In this document: piece after piece, positions 24,450 to 34,899 of the stretch
Layout of the letters: the number at the start of each line of letters is the position of its first letter
How positions within the stretch are numbered: the first letter of the stretch is position 1
DNA from: Halapricum desulfuricans
GTDB taxonomy: Archaea; Halobacteriota; Halobacteria; Halobacteriales; Haloarculaceae
NCBI RefSeq assembly: GCF_017094505.1
Contig: NZ_CP064787.1
Span: forward strand, 2,728,001-2,792,000
Length of the DNA stretch: 64,000 nt
Direction: 5' to 3'
Made by a program: the position numbers and the translations under genes
The notes under the pieces: generated by a model
What the model was told of the DNA's origin: nothing
Database searches by the model: none
The model's input: the letters and a program-made list of their open reading frames with translations, nothing else

Positions 24450-26240
24450 ATGCAGCCAGAGTCGTCGGGGCGGACCGCCGAGCGATCGGGTGCCGGATCG
24501 GAGGCTCCAGCCGCTGGTCTGCAGGCCGCCTCGTCGATCGGGACGGGTGTCAGGCTTCGGGCGCTGTGGCGGCTGCTGGTCGTCGTCAGGACGTTCCTGC
24601 CGCTTGCGATCGCCTGGTGGCGCGATCGGCGTCGGTACCTGCTTTTCGGCGGCCGGCGTGACGTCTCGGACGAACAGCGCCACGAGCGGGCCGAGTACCT
24701 CCTCTCGGCGTTCGTCTCGCTCGGCCCGACGTTCATCAAGCTCGGGCAACTGCTCTCGACGCGCCCGGACGTGCTCCCGCGGGCGTACGTGGACGTGCTA
24801 TCCCGACTGCAGGACCGGGTGCCGCCCGACCCCTGGGCAGAGGTCGAACCGTTGCTGGAGGCGGAAATCGGCGACGTCGAGTCGGTCTTTGACTCGTTCG
24901 ACCGCGAGCCGATCAGCGGGGCGAGCCTCGGGCAGGTCTACACCGCGAACCTCGACGGCCGGCGCGTGGCGGTGAAGGTCCTGCGGCCGGGCATCAGGCG
25001 ACGCGTCGAGGCCGACATCCGCGTGCTGTCGGTGCTCGTCCCGGTGCTTGCCAGGTTTGCACCCCGATCCCAGCAGTTCACGCTTGAGAACCTCACCGAG
25101 GAGTTCGCGGCCTCGATCCGCCGGGAGATGGACTACGAGCTGGAGGCACAGACCCTCGAGCGGATCGCCGAGAACTTCGCCGACGACCCGAAGATCCGCC
25201 TCCCGGAGGTCGAACACGAGCACTCGACCGACCGCGTGCTCGTCATGGAGTACGTCGACGGGATCAAGATCACCGACCTCGACGCGCTCGAACGGGAGGG
25301 GATCGACCGGTCGGCAGTCGTCGAACGGCTGGAGGACGCCTACGTCCGGATGATCGCCGAGCACGGGCTCTTTCACGCTGATCCCCACCCCGGGAACCTG
25401 GCGGTCCAGCCCGACGGGACGATCGTCTTCTATGACTTCGGGATGGCGGGGCGACTCGACGATCGGACCCGCGAACAGCTGTTGGAGTTCTACGTCGCCG
25501 TCGCCGAGGACGACGCCGACCGGATGATCGACGCGTTCGTCGCGATGGGGGCGCTCGATCCGAACGCCGACCGGCAGCTGATGGCGGAGGCGTTCGAGCT
25601 CGTGCTGGACAGCTACCGGGGCGAGGAGATCAGCCAGTACCGGGTGGCTGAGCTGTTCGAGCAGTTCCAGGGGACGATGCAGGAGATGCCGATGCGGCTC
25701 CCGCAGGACCTCGCGCTGGTCGTCCGCGTCTCGAGCGTCCTCGAGGGGGTCTGTCGGACGCTCGATCCCGAGTTCGACTTCATCAGCGTCGTCAGGGAGT
25801 ACGTCGCCGGGCGCGCGACTGAGACGGCGACAACGGAGCGAGTCCGCGAGGAACTTCGCTCGCGCGCGGTCGATCTCGAACGGAGCGTGCGGCGTCTCCC
25901 CGGACAGGTCGAAACCGCACTCGATCGTGCGGAACGCGGCGAGCTCGGGGTGTCGATGGACATCGAGTCCGACGACGACGTCTTCGGCCGGCTGGCCCGA
26001 CAGGTCGTGCTCGGGAGCGCGACCGCGGCCGCCGTCGTCGCCACTGCGGGCCTGTACGGCGTCGGCAACGGATCGTGGGCAGTCGTCGCCGGGGGCGCGA
26101 CGCTGGTGCTCGGCGCGCTCACGAAGCGAGCGTTCGCGACCGACGGACCGCGGCGGGACGTCCAGGCCGGCACGACGATGGCCCGGCGCAGCCTCCGGGG
26201 CCGAAGCCAAAGCGACAGCGATCAGCAGCGCGGCCGGTGA
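24450..26240 (+). CDS. ABC1/AarF/UbiB-family atypical kinase-like membrane protein
   Basis: A 596-residue protein. The family-specific KxGQ helix is visible as FIKLGQLLSTRPDVLP (about 94-109), then the Ala-rich loop ISGASLGQVYTA, the catalytic-site lysine VAVKVLRPG, HADPHPGNLA and the metal-binding YDFGMAGRL. The C-terminus has a hydrophobic segment (about 514-560). UbiB-type proteins support isoprenoid-quinone synthesis or lipid homeostasis; in haloarchaea menaquinone metabolism is plausible, but unproven. The start is the ATG at 24450. Confidence 0.9.
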   Translation: MQPESSGRTAERSGAGSEAPAAGLQAASSIGTGVRLRALWRLLVVVRTFLPLAIAWWRDRRRYLLFGGRRDVSDEQRHERAEYLLSAFVSLGPTFIKLGQLLSTRPDVLPRAYVDVLSRLQDRVPPDPWAEVEPLLEAEIGDVESVFDSFDREPISGASLGQVYTANLDGRRVAVKVLRPGIRRRVEADIRVLSVLVPVLARFAPRSQQFTLENLTEEFAASIRREMDYELEAQTLERIAENFADDPKIRLPEVEHEHSTDRVLVMEYVDGIKITDLDALEREGIDRSAVVERLEDAYVRMIAEHGLFHADPHPGNLAVQPDGTIVFYDFGMAGRLDDRTREQLLEFYVAVAEDDADRMIDAFVAMGALDPNADRQLMAEAFELVLDSYRGEEISQYRVAELFEQFQGTMQEMPMRLPQDLALVVRVSSVLEGVCRTLDPEFDFISVVREYVAGRATETATTERVREELRSRAVDLERSVRRLPGQVETALDRAERGELGVSMDIESDDDVFGRLARQVVLGSATAAAVVATAGLYGVGNGSWAVVAGGATLVLGALTKRAFATDGPRRDVQAGTTMARRSLRGRSQSDSDQQRGR

Positions 26241-26444
26241 GCGAACCGCGTCGCCGATCGAGCCACCGGATTCGATGTCTCAGGCACGGCCGATGGATTT
26301 CTTTTCGGGTTTCTAACTATTTCGGACGGAATCAGAAATTTTAACCGGTTTCTTCGTTCTATCATCGGCTGTATGCTGTCACGGGGGTGGCCGTGCGGAG
26401 GTCGTGGGGACCTGTCGGTACCGATCGTGGCGGCCGTGTGAGAC

Positions 26445-27368
26445 ATGTATCGAGGACCTCTGTCGTCTGCGGACAGTCGCATCGACACCTGCCCGGAGTG
26501 TGGCGGTCGCGTGACAGGCGGAGCCGAACGCGTGTGTCAGGCGTGTGGGCTCGTGCTCGAGGCCTCGCCGCCCGACCGACGGACGCGATCGCGCGACGGC
26601 GGCCGCGGGACGGGCGCGCCGGTGAGCCCGACGCGTCCGAACCGCAGGCTCTCCTCGCGGGTCGGGCGAAGGCGGGACGCACGCGGACGGCCCGTCGCCG
26701 AGCGGAGGCGGCGTCGACTGCACAGACAGCGGACACAGCACCGGCGGGCCGCCCGGGCCGCGAACAAGGAGACGCTCCAGCCGGGGCTCTCCGAGATCGC
26801 CCGCGTGTGCGCGGTGCTGGATGTCTCCGGCAGCGTCCGTGCGAGCGCGAGCGTGCTGTTCCGGCGGGCACTCGCGGAGCATCTACTGTACGGCCGGGCC
26901 TACGAGTCGATCGCCGGTGCGACGGTCTATCTGGGAGCCCGGCAGGTCGACGTCGTGCGGACGCTCACCGAAGTGGCGAACGCGAGTCGGTGTCCCAACA
27001 CCACCGTCGTTCGTGACGTCCGGTTTCTCCAGCGTGAACTGAAAATCGCCGTCGGCCCGCTCTCGGCGGCCGTGTACCTCCCGCGGCTGCGGTCGGCGCT
27101 CGGCCTCGACGAGCGGGCCGTCCGGTCGGCGCGCAGGCTTCTCGAGGCTGCGATCGCGGAGAACCTTCACAGCGGGCGCGACCCGAAAGGCGTCGCCGCC
27201 GGCGCGCTGTACACCGTCTCGCGACTCGATGAGCGCACTGTCGACCTCCGACAGACCGAGGTCGCGACGGCGGCCGACGTCTCCCCGGAGACCGTCCGCG
27301 CGCGGTTCGACGAGTTCGCGTCGTGCTGTCCGGAGGTGCTCGACGACGGGAACGCGGCGTCCCCGTAG
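26445..27368 (+). CDS. tfb: Transcription initiation factor IIB paralogue (TFB), divergent
   Basis: A 307-residue TFB. The zinc ribbon is intact: C16, C19, C31 and C34. Residues 45-105 form an unusually Arg-rich B-reader and linker region lacking the usual FDxKxxFRxR pattern. Two cyclin-like repeats follow (about 115-205 and 210-300), with YESIAGATVYLGAR in the first and PKGVAAGALYTVSRL in the second. It would recruit RNA polymerase with TBP at a subset of promoters. Haloarchaea carry many TFBs; this one looks like a fast-evolving, condition-specific paralogue. Confidence 0.88.
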   Translation: MYRGPLSSADSRIDTCPECGGRVTGGAERVCQACGLVLEASPPDRRTRSRDGGRGTGAPVSPTRPNRRLSSRVGRRRDARGRPVAERRRRRLHRQRTQHRRAARAANKETLQPGLSEIARVCAVLDVSGSVRASASVLFRRALAEHLLYGRAYESIAGATVYLGARQVDVVRTLTEVANASRCPNTTVVRDVRFLQRELKIAVGPLSAAVYLPRLRSALGLDERAVRSARRLLEAAIAENLHSGRDPKGVAAGALYTVSRLDERTVDLRQTEVATAADVSPETVRARFDEFASCCPEVLDDGNAASP

Positions 27369-27382
27369 CCGTCGCGTCTCGG

Positions 27383-28204
27383 TCACGCGACGACGATGCT
27401 CCCCTCCGGCGCACCGACGCTGTCGGCGACGACGCCGCACTTGACCAGAAACAGAAAGTAGACGTCGGCGTCGACGTCGCTGAACAGTTCGTAGTTGCCC
27501 TGGCCCTTGCTGAGCACGACGTCGGCCTCGCGGAGGCGCTGTTCGAACCGCTCGGAGATCGTCCCGACGCCGTCGGCCCCGCGCGTTCGCACGCTCGCGA
27601 CGTCCCCCAGACCGACGGCACGCGCCTCCGCCGCCGTCGCGTCGTTGAGAAACGGTCGGTCCTTGACGACGACCTCGACATCGGCATCGAGGCGTTCGAT
27701 CAGCAGCCGATCGAGGACGATCTCGCCGGCGTTGTCGGCCAGATACAGCACGTCCGAGGCCGTCTCGAGGTCGGCGCGCAGTTCGTCGAGTCGGTCCACC
27801 GCGAAGGGCTGCTCGAGGACGTCCTCGATCGTCGCCTCGATGTCGACGTCGTGGCCCGGGCCGACGTCGATGACGTTGCCGGCGATCGCCAGCCGGACGC
27901 CGTGTTCGAGGGGGTCGTCGGCGCGTTCGAGGCCCGCCCGCAGCTCCGGGACGAGGCCCTCGACGGTCTCGTTTGCGACGCGTTTGTGCTCGGCGAACGG
28001 GTCGCCGTCGCCGGTCTCCTCGCGGACGATCGACTGCGCTCGCGCGGCGATCTGCATCGGCGTCGCCGTGAACGACATCTCGCTGATCGCCGCCGCTGCC
28101 CGTCGCAGGACGCGCTCGCGGGTCGCGTCGCTCGCGTCGGTCTGGCGGGCCGTTTCGAGAGTCTGGCGCAGGACACAGGGTGCACACTGCAGGTTCGCGT
28201 CCAT
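27383..28204 (-). CDS. DUF89/ARMT1-like protein, probable metal-dependent phosphatase
   Basis: A 273-residue protein with an N-terminal C7-x2-C10 pair, the conserved LYLADNAGEIVLDRLLIE motif of the DUF89 family, VVKDRPFLND and VLSKGQGNYELF with the likely metal ligands. The family shows metal-dependent phosphatase activity on sugar phosphates or related metabolites. It converges with the TFB gene and lies 109 bases downstream of the S-layer gene, separated by a terminator. The substrate is unknown. Confidence 0.88.
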   Translation of the reverse strand: MDANLQCAPCVLRQTLETARQTDASDATRERVLRRAAAAISEMSFTATPMQIAARAQSIVREETGDGDPFAEHKRVANETVEGLVPELRAGLERADDPLEHGVRLAIAGNVIDVGPGHDVDIEATIEDVLEQPFAVDRLDELRADLETASDVLYLADNAGEIVLDRLLIERLDADVEVVVKDRPFLNDATAAEARAVGLGDVASVRTRGADGVGTISERFEQRLREADVVLSKGQGNYELFSDVDADVYFLFLVKCGVVADSVGAPEGSIVVA

Positions 28205-28296
28205 GTCCGGACGGTCAGCAGCGGAGACGAAAACAGCGACGATCGCGCTCGGGAGTGCTGTGGCTATCGGGCGTGAAGAAATAAGAAATCGTCAGG

Positions 28297-28314
28297 AGTC
28301 AGCGGCTGCTGACT
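28297..28314 (-). terminator. Hairpin terminator of the S-layer-type gene
   Basis: AGTCAGC-GGCT-GCTGACT is a perfect 7-bp stem beginning at the stop codon. On the minus strand it is followed by a T-rich run (TTTCTTATTTCTTC) over 28263-28290. Stem plus T tract fits termination of a highly expressed gene before the DUF89 start. Confidence 0.6.
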
Positions 28315-31300
28315 TAGTTATTGCGGCGGGCCGCGAGCATCGCAGCGCCGAGCAGCGCGACGAGCGCGACGGCGATACCGAAGCCGGGTCCGTCACCGTC
28401 ACCTTCTTCGGTGGTGGTGTCGTCCTCGGTCGGCGAGTCCGTCGGCGTCTCGGTCGGCGTCTCGGTCTGCGCGGCCTCGATGGTCAGCTCGGCCGTCTGG
28501 CTGTCGTCGTCGGTGAACACGCCGTGCGTGTACGTGCCGGCGTCGACGCCTTCGGTCGAGACCGTGAACTCGACGGTCTGGCTCTCGCCGCCGTCGAGCG
28601 TGACGTTCTCGGTTGCGAGCGTGTCACCGGCGAAGCGGAACTCGACCGTCTGGGTCGCTTCCGTTTCGCCAGTGTTCTCGATCGTCGCCGAGGCGGTCAC
28701 GTCGTCACCCTGCGTGACGGTGCCGGGTGCGTCGAGGCTCGAGACCTCGAAGTTGGCCGGTTCGGCCGAACTCACGGACATCTCGACCGAGTTCGGCTCG
28801 TAGCCGGCCGGTCGGGTGCTGACCGTGTACGTCCCGTCAGACGCATCTTCAGGGACTGTCAGGACGACTTCGCCGTCCTCGTTGGTCAGCTCGGAAACGA
28901 TCCGTTCATCGGACGGATCGATCAGCGAGACGCTCACGTTCGCCGGGAGAGCGTTCCCGGTCGAAGTCTGGGTGAGCGCCACGGTGACCTCGTCACCGGG
29001 GCCGACCTCAGTCTCGGAGAGAGTGAGGTTGACCTTGAAGTTCGAGTTCAGCACGTCGAAGACGACGTCGTTGCCGTTCAGATCAGTGATCTGCACAGCG
29101 CCGCCATCTCCGAAGTTCTCTCCGTCAACCTCGTTGGTAAGGTGCATGATGGCGTCACCAGTACCGGTCGGGGTGACCGAGAGGAACCCAACCTGACCTT
29201 CCGTGAAGTCAGGCGTGACAACGCTGTCCCGCAGCGTCGTGGTCGTCCCGGCAGTGTCCTCGGACTTGGGGTCAGAGTCGGCGAAGCCGAAAGTCTGACC
29301 GTCCGGCAGGACGAAGTCGTTCGGACTGGCCGGGAAGGCCTCGACGCGGAGCGAGTTGCTCACGTCTTTGGCCAGGATCTGGTTTTCGGTTTCGTCATCT
29401 TCGGGGAGCTCGGCACCAGAGCGGTCGTAAACCTCGACGACCGGGTTCTGGGCTGCCGGACCACCGGTGGTGTTAGTCACTCCCATCGGGTCTTCGTCAA
29501 CGTCTTCCTGAGCTTCGATTTCCCAGGTCAGGTTCAGGATTCCATCCGACTCAGTGTCGTCCGTCGGCTGGAAGTCGTACTGGAACGTCCCGTTCTCGTT
29601 GTTGATTTCGACTTCACCGTCATCGTCATCGACAATTTCGAAGCCTTCGTAACCATCAACGGGGGAGTAATCGACCGTTCCGCTTTCTGCACCCGTGTTG
29701 TTGACCCTGATCTCAGCGAAGTCAGACGCGTTCAGCTCGTTTCCGACTGCGTCAGTCACGGTCGCGTTGACACGGTAGGTGCGGTCGATGCCGATCGTTC
29801 CGACATCGATGTCGGAGACGTTGGTGTTGAAGTTGTCCGTCGCGTTGTGACCCAGGTCATCTGGGTCTTCCGTGGAGTTCGGCACGTTTGTGCCGGACAC
29901 ACCGACGATCTCACCTTCGAGCATGGCATCCGCAGCCATGAACGTTCCCGTCTCGCTGGTGTTGGTGCTGTACGAGCGGTCAGGGGTTTCGATGTCGAGG
30001 GTGAACGGCTGCGCCGGAGCGTCAACCGTGTCGCCGGAATCGAAGACGAACGAGTCGTCGTCCTCGATGTTACTGCCCTGCGAGGAGACGTTCGCATCGC
30101 CGTTGTTTTCGATGTCGCTGATCACGTAGTGACCAGCCGTCGTGTTGCTTGCGTCCTCGTCGAAGCGCACCGAGAGATCTTCACCGCTGCTGGACAGCGT
30201 GACCAGTTCGGTCTCTTCGCTGTCAGCGTTGTGTGCGAGATCGTTGAGGCTACTGATCTCTGTGTCATCGATCCCGTCGGTGAGGTTGACCGGATCACCG
30301 TTCTCGTATTTGAGGTAGAACGCGATCTGGTCGTACTCCACGCCGCGGGTCAGCGTGAAGGCACCATCATCCATACCGCTGTAGGTGCTTGTGTTCTCGG
30401 CGTCGTACTCAACCTGCAGCGAGTCGTTAAGTGCGAGGTCGAGCTGTTCGACCGCAGCACGGTCGACCTCGTCACGCTCGAGAGCACCGTCCTCGCTGGA
30501 ATCGTTGTACTGGTAGGCGGTAAAGACGAGTTCAGAGACGTCTTCACCGATACCGTCGCCGTTGTCGTCGATTCCGCGCGGACCGAGCGAGACGTTAGCG
30601 AACTCGTATTCGCCGTTATTGACGTTCGCTGTCCGAGCGTCAGTGTTCGCATCGAGGTCGTATCCGGTCTGCGTCAGACGCACGCGGCCGTTGTTGACCG
30701 GTGCGTCATTATCGTACGGTGCGTTGACGACGGAGGTGAGGTTGAGCGTCGTCGAACCGGGGACTTCGTCAACCTCGTCACCGTCGACCTGGAACTCGGA
30801 GACTTCGAGTCCAGCAGTGTCGAGCGAGAGGTCAACGGGATCCTCGCCGTTGACGTGAACTTCGTGGTTGATCTCGGCGTCGTCCTCATCGACCGACGTC
30901 GGTCGGAGGAGGAAGACGTACTCGCCGCTGTCGTAAGCGGCATCGACGACGTTGTTGTTCCGTGAATCGAATGTCACGTCGCCCGTATCATCATCTTCGG
31001 AAATCGTCGCGTTGATGCTCGGGCCGCGGATCTCGATCCGATCGAATTCGCCGTCTTCTTCGCCAGGCTCGATCAGCTGGTTGCTCTCATTGCGCAGCTC
31101 GAAGCTGACGCGGTACTGGGTGATCCCGTCAAGGTCCTGGTTACCGTCCCAGCCGAGGCGGTCGTCGTTGGGACCGACGAGACGCTCGTCGGTGTCCTCG
31201 GCGAGCGGCAGAACCTCAACAACAGCCGGACCATCATCGGTGAGGATGTTGGTGTACGTCGGGCTGTCGTCTGTCGCGCTGTCAGGATTCTCAGTCTGCG

Positions 31301-33437
31301 GGTCTTCGACCTCAAGGCCGATGACGTTCACCGGGCTCGGGTCACCTACGGTGAACTCCTGCAGGTTCTTCTGAGCGTAATCAGGCTGACCATAGATTTC
31401 GAATTCACCGTTCTGCCCGTTATCGTCAGAGCTTTCCGGTGTGATCGTGGTGAAGTCAGGCGTTTCGATGGTGGTGTCCTCTGCAGTGACATTCGCCGCG
31501 AAGTTATCAAGCGGCGTCGCGGTGAACTCGACTATACCGGACGAGTTCGTCGTTAGATGGACGCCTTCGAGTACGTCATTTTCCTCGTCAACAACAGGGG
31601 TTCCCTGCGTGATAGATCCGCTCGAGTCGACAGTGAAGTTGCCTGCGTCTTCAAAGTCATTGTAGTCGGTATCACCGTCTTCGATGTCAAACTCACCGTC
31701 GACGTACACGCGAGCGCCTTCGATGGGATCGCCATCCTCATCAGTCACTTCGATGGTGTACGTGTCTTCGAAGTTGAGCGGGGAGTCGTCTTGCGCCTCG
31801 ATATCGATGGATGCTTCCTGTGGCTCGGTGGGCAGCGTACCGTAGCGGGTTGCCGAATGGTCGATACCGTTCGCCGTATTCTCGAACCCGAAGTCCACTT
31901 GCGAGACGTTGTGGGTTCCAAGCTGGACACCGTATCCATTCGGATCGTCACCGTAGATCGTCGAAAGCTCGGGGTCCTGCACACCGTCGTTGAACCGGAA
32001 CGTGAAGCTGAACTGGCCGTCGTTACCGGTTCGCGTCGTTCCAGTCTTCGCAACGTTGTTGTCCTCGTCGTACATCGACGTTCCGACGCGGTAGTTGTCG
32101 ATGGCGTTGCCGGAGCCGTCCTCCACGGTCCCGCTGATCTGGACGGTTTCGTCGTGGGTGACATCGGCGTCTTCAACGTCTACGCCGTCGATCTCCCAGT
32201 TGATGTCGAGCAGGGTGGTGAACGTGTCTGAGGACTGGTTGCCGTTGTCCACTCCATCGTCACCAACATTAACGTTGTACTTGAGTCCGTCGTATCGCTT
32301 GTTACTGTTATTAGTGCGCGTAGCGTCCCACGTCTCGCTGACGGAGAACTCACCAGTGTTGGTGTCACCGTTAGCGACGACAGAACCGTCGGGATCGACG
32401 AACTCGTAGTCGACGACGCGGTCGTCGGCGAGCAAGTCTTCCGAAGCGTTCTCAGACGTGAGGTAGACATCTCCTTCGACAGTCTGCTGACTGTTGTAGA
32501 CGATGACGTCCTCGTTAGCGACTTCTCCTTCTTCCGTCTCGAGTTCGAGGCGCAGGTCGTCAACGTCGTATGCGCCTTCGCTCGAGACGGCATCCGCGTT
32601 CGTCGCCGGCGTGCCGTCTGTCACATCTTCCGAGGCTACGTAGAGGCTGTGCGACCCGACGATGTAGTTCTCAGCTTCAACACTCGTGGCACCATCTAGT
32701 GAAACCGAACGATTGCCGAGTTCGGGCTGTTCGACAGTGATGGTTCCATCAATGTTGCTATCAACAACTTCGGTATCGTCGGAAGCGTACGTGAGTGGGG
32801 AGTCACTATTGACCGTGAGAGTGGCGTTCTCACCGAGTGCGGTGCCACTGTTGTGTTCCACGGAGTTAACCTCAATGTCGTCTGCCTCAACGGTGAAATC
32901 GGCATCCGACGCATCATTCTGTCCATCCTCTCGGACGCTCAGACTGAATTCTGAGCCGGGATTGACTTCGGAGGTGTTGAGGGTCGTATCGGCGTCTGCA
33001 CCAGTGAGATCACCGCTTCCACCAACGTCAATCGAGATGGTCTCGATGTCGTTGGCGCTGTTAGACGTATAATCGACCTCAATTCTCTCTTCGGATGGGT
33101 TATAGTTGATGCCGTCCACCGTCGCGCTAGACCCATTATTGGTCAGCGCAACGTCGGCTGGGATCGTCTCATTGAATTCCGATACGTCGATGTAGTACGT
33201 TGAAGCGCCCGAACCAGCGTTAGTATTGATGTCGAAGCTAACGGTCATCGAGTCACCGGGATCATCTGCCCGGACCGTCGGCACGACATCAACAGATGCG
33301 TTGCCTGATACGGGGTCGTCTGCTGCTGCAACACTGCCCGTGAGCGTAACTCCCATCGCGAACACTGATCCGACCATCAGCACTGCGAGGAAGACCGCGC
33401 GCAGTTTTTCAGCAGGTGTCGTAGTATTACCTGTCAT
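28314..33437 (-). CDS. csg: S-layer-type surface glycoprotein with PGF-CTERM anchor
   Basis: A 1707-residue secreted protein. The Sec signal is about residues 1-38 (AVFLAVLMVGSVFAMGVTLT, cleavage near SVAAAD). The ectodomain is very acidic, rich in Asn/Thr/Ser and holds many N-x-S/T sequons. Near the C-terminus a CARDB-like segment (FRFAGDTLATENVTLDGGES) precedes a Thr/Pro linker, then PGFGIAVALVALLGAAML and RRNN, the archaeosortase-cut PGF-CTERM signal. It is far longer than common haloarchaeal S-layer proteins (about 800-1000), so it is either this strain's lattice protein or a second surface glycoprotein. AT-richer codon use than its neighbours. Confidence 0.88.
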   Translation of the reverse strand: MTGNTTTPAEKLRAVFLAVLMVGSVFAMGVTLTGSVAAADDPVSGNASVDVVPTVRADDPGDSMTVSFDINTNAGSGASTYYIDVSEFNETIPADVALTNNGSSATVDGINYNPSEERIEVDYTSNSANDIETISIDVGGSGDLTGADADTTLNTSEVNPGSEFSLSVREDGQNDASDADFTVEADDIEVNSVEHNSGTALGENATLTVNSDSPLTYASDDTEVVDSNIDGTITVEQPELGNRSVSLDGATSVEAENYIVGSHSLYVASEDVTDGTPATNADAVSSEGAYDVDDLRLELETEEGEVANEDVIVYNSQQTVEGDVYLTSENASEDLLADDRVVDYEFVDPDGSVVANGDTNTGEFSVSETWDATRTNNSNKRYDGLKYNVNVGDDGVDNGNQSSDTFTTLLDINWEIDGVDVEDADVTHDETVQISGTVEDGSGNAIDNYRVGTSMYDEDNNVAKTGTTRTGNDGQFSFTFRFNDGVQDPELSTIYGDDPNGYGVQLGTHNVSQVDFGFENTANGIDHSATRYGTLPTEPQEASIDIEAQDDSPLNFEDTYTIEVTDEDGDPIEGARVYVDGEFDIEDGDTDYNDFEDAGNFTVDSSGSITQGTPVVDEENDVLEGVHLTTNSSGIVEFTATPLDNFAANVTAEDTTIETPDFTTITPESSDDNGQNGEFEIYGQPDYAQKNLQEFTVGDPSPVNVIGLEVEDPQTENPDSATDDSPTYTNILTDDGPAVVEVLPLAEDTDERLVGPNDDRLGWDGNQDLDGITQYRVSFELRNESNQLIEPGEEDGEFDRIEIRGPSINATISEDDDTGDVTFDSRNNNVVDAAYDSGEYVFLLRPTSVDEDDAEINHEVHVNGEDPVDLSLDTAGLEVSEFQVDGDEVDEVPGSTTLNLTSVVNAPYDNDAPVNNGRVRLTQTGYDLDANTDARTANVNNGEYEFANVSLGPRGIDDNGDGIGEDVSELVFTAYQYNDSSEDGALERDEVDRAAVEQLDLALNDSLQVEYDAENTSTYSGMDDGAFTLTRGVEYDQIAFYLKYENGDPVNLTDGIDDTEISSLNDLAHNADSEETELVTLSSSGEDLSVRFDEDASNTTAGHYVISDIENNGDANVSSQGSNIEDDDSFVFDSGDTVDAPAQPFTLDIETPDRSYSTNTSETGTFMAADAMLEGEIVGVSGTNVPNSTEDPDDLGHNATDNFNTNVSDIDVGTIGIDRTYRVNATVTDAVGNELNASDFAEIRVNNTGAESGTVDYSPVDGYEGFEIVDDDDGEVEINNENGTFQYDFQPTDDTESDGILNLTWEIEAQEDVDEDPMGVTNTTGGPAAQNPVVEVYDRSGAELPEDDETENQILAKDVSNSLRVEAFPASPNDFVLPDGQTFGFADSDPKSEDTAGTTTTLRDSVVTPDFTEGQVGFLSVTPTGTGDAIMHLTNEVDGENFGDGGAVQITDLNGNDVVFDVLNSNFKVNLTLSETEVGPGDEVTVALTQTSTGNALPANVSVSLIDPSDERIVSELTNEDGEVVLTVPEDASDGTYTVSTRPAGYEPNSVEMSVSSAEPANFEVSSLDAPGTVTQGDDVTASATIENTGETEATQTVEFRFAGDTLATENVTLDGGESQTVEFTVSTEGVDAGTYTHGVFTDDDSQTAELTIEAAQTETPTETPTDSPTEDDTTTEEGDGDGPGFGIAVALVALLGAAMLAARRNN

Positions 33438-33918
33438 AGTTGAATTCGATATCCTGTATCGCAGGATTCGTTTTCACGCACGTCGGTGCGTGACCGCGAT
33501 TCGCTTGTCGTTGAATGTATCATGCTGTCTATCAGCCTCAGCTTTGGCTACGTCAGTTACAATCCGATGGCGTCGTTAAATACTTTGTGTCCTCGTCTGG
33601 CTACCAATTACCGATTAGTTATACGTTTCCGGACGTACATTCAGAGCGTCTAACCCCGTGAAGAGAGGCATATATGTCTTGTCCACGAGCCAAGAATCGC
33701 CGTGAATGGCAGATAGCCGACAGTGGCGCTCGGATTGCGTCAGACGCTCGTGTGACATGGTACCACCCGACGATATACGGGCGTACGATCCCCGCAGAGG
33801 CCGATCCGTGACGCCAGATGCTCGCTCTGGATCACGCGCGTGTGTGGAAACGAGATGAAGATGAGACTGGAGATGAGACGCCGAAACGCTTTCCGACTGT
33901 CTCGCCGTCGATACCACC
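33438..33918. other. Leader and promoter region of the S-layer-type gene; otherwise no gene seen
   Basis: From 33438 to about 33555 is the likely untranslated leader of the surface glycoprotein gene. Its promoter is at 33573. Bases 33600-33918 hold no reading frame I can support; apparent frames there are antisense or low-complexity. Confidence 0.5.
33573..33585 (-). promoter_or_regulatory. Probable promoter of the S-layer-type gene
   Basis: On the minus strand AAAGTATTTAACG gives a TATA-like TATTTAA (33576-33582), with purines before it as a BRE. Initiation about 25 bases downstream, near 33553, would leave a leader of about 115 bases. A long leader is unusual for haloarchaea but fits a highly expressed surface protein. 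Confidence 0.5.
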
Positions 33919-34080
33919 ATGCCAGTCGACAGCGCAACGTGTCCCCACTGCGGGACGAGACTGACCGGCGACGACCTCGAGAAACTGACGATCAAAAGCG
34001 ACAGCATCGCGCCGATGGGGGCGGGCAAGAAAAACGACACACTGTACGTCTGCCCGTCGTGTGACGTCATTCTCGGCTAG
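33919..34080 (+). CDS. 53-residue zinc-ribbon protein
   Basis: Reads MPVDSATCPHCGTRLTGDD, a Lys/Ser-rich middle, then TLYVCPSCDVILG and TAG. Two CxxC pairs (residues 8-11 and 45-48) make a compact zinc ribbon. It is short but has clean haloarchaeal codon use and a conserved-looking layout. No ribosome site is visible. Function is unknown; such tiny zinc proteins are common in haloarchaea. Confidence 0.75.
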   Translation: MPVDSATCPHCGTRLTGDDLEKLTIKSDSIAPMGAGKKNDTLYVCPSCDVILG

Positions 34081-34166
34081 ACAGATACTGTCGTCCCCGC
34101 CGAATCGACGCGACGGTCGTCCCCGATTCCCTCACAGCGGTGCGACGAGCCGAGCGCCCCGACCGG

Positions 34167-34790
<624 letters not shown>

Positions 34791-34899
34791 GTCCGACCGT
34801 TCGGCCCCTGCCGGCGAAAGCGTTCCCCTTCGTTCTCACGCCGGGAGAACGCCACCGCCGAGCGGTGTGCTTTTGTCGCTCGCCGGCCAACACGCGCCG

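Noticed and set aside
27495-30965. A 1156-codon frame opposite the S-layer gene
   Set aside because: It is antisense to a real coding gene with biased third positions, lacks a plausible start region and has the low-complexity look of a shadow. Several other long frames (15381-16904, 59310-61706) are explained the same way.
33615-34070. A 151-codon minus-strand frame upstream of the S-layer gene
   Set aside because: It overlaps the real 53-residue zinc-ribbon gene antisense and has no coding character.
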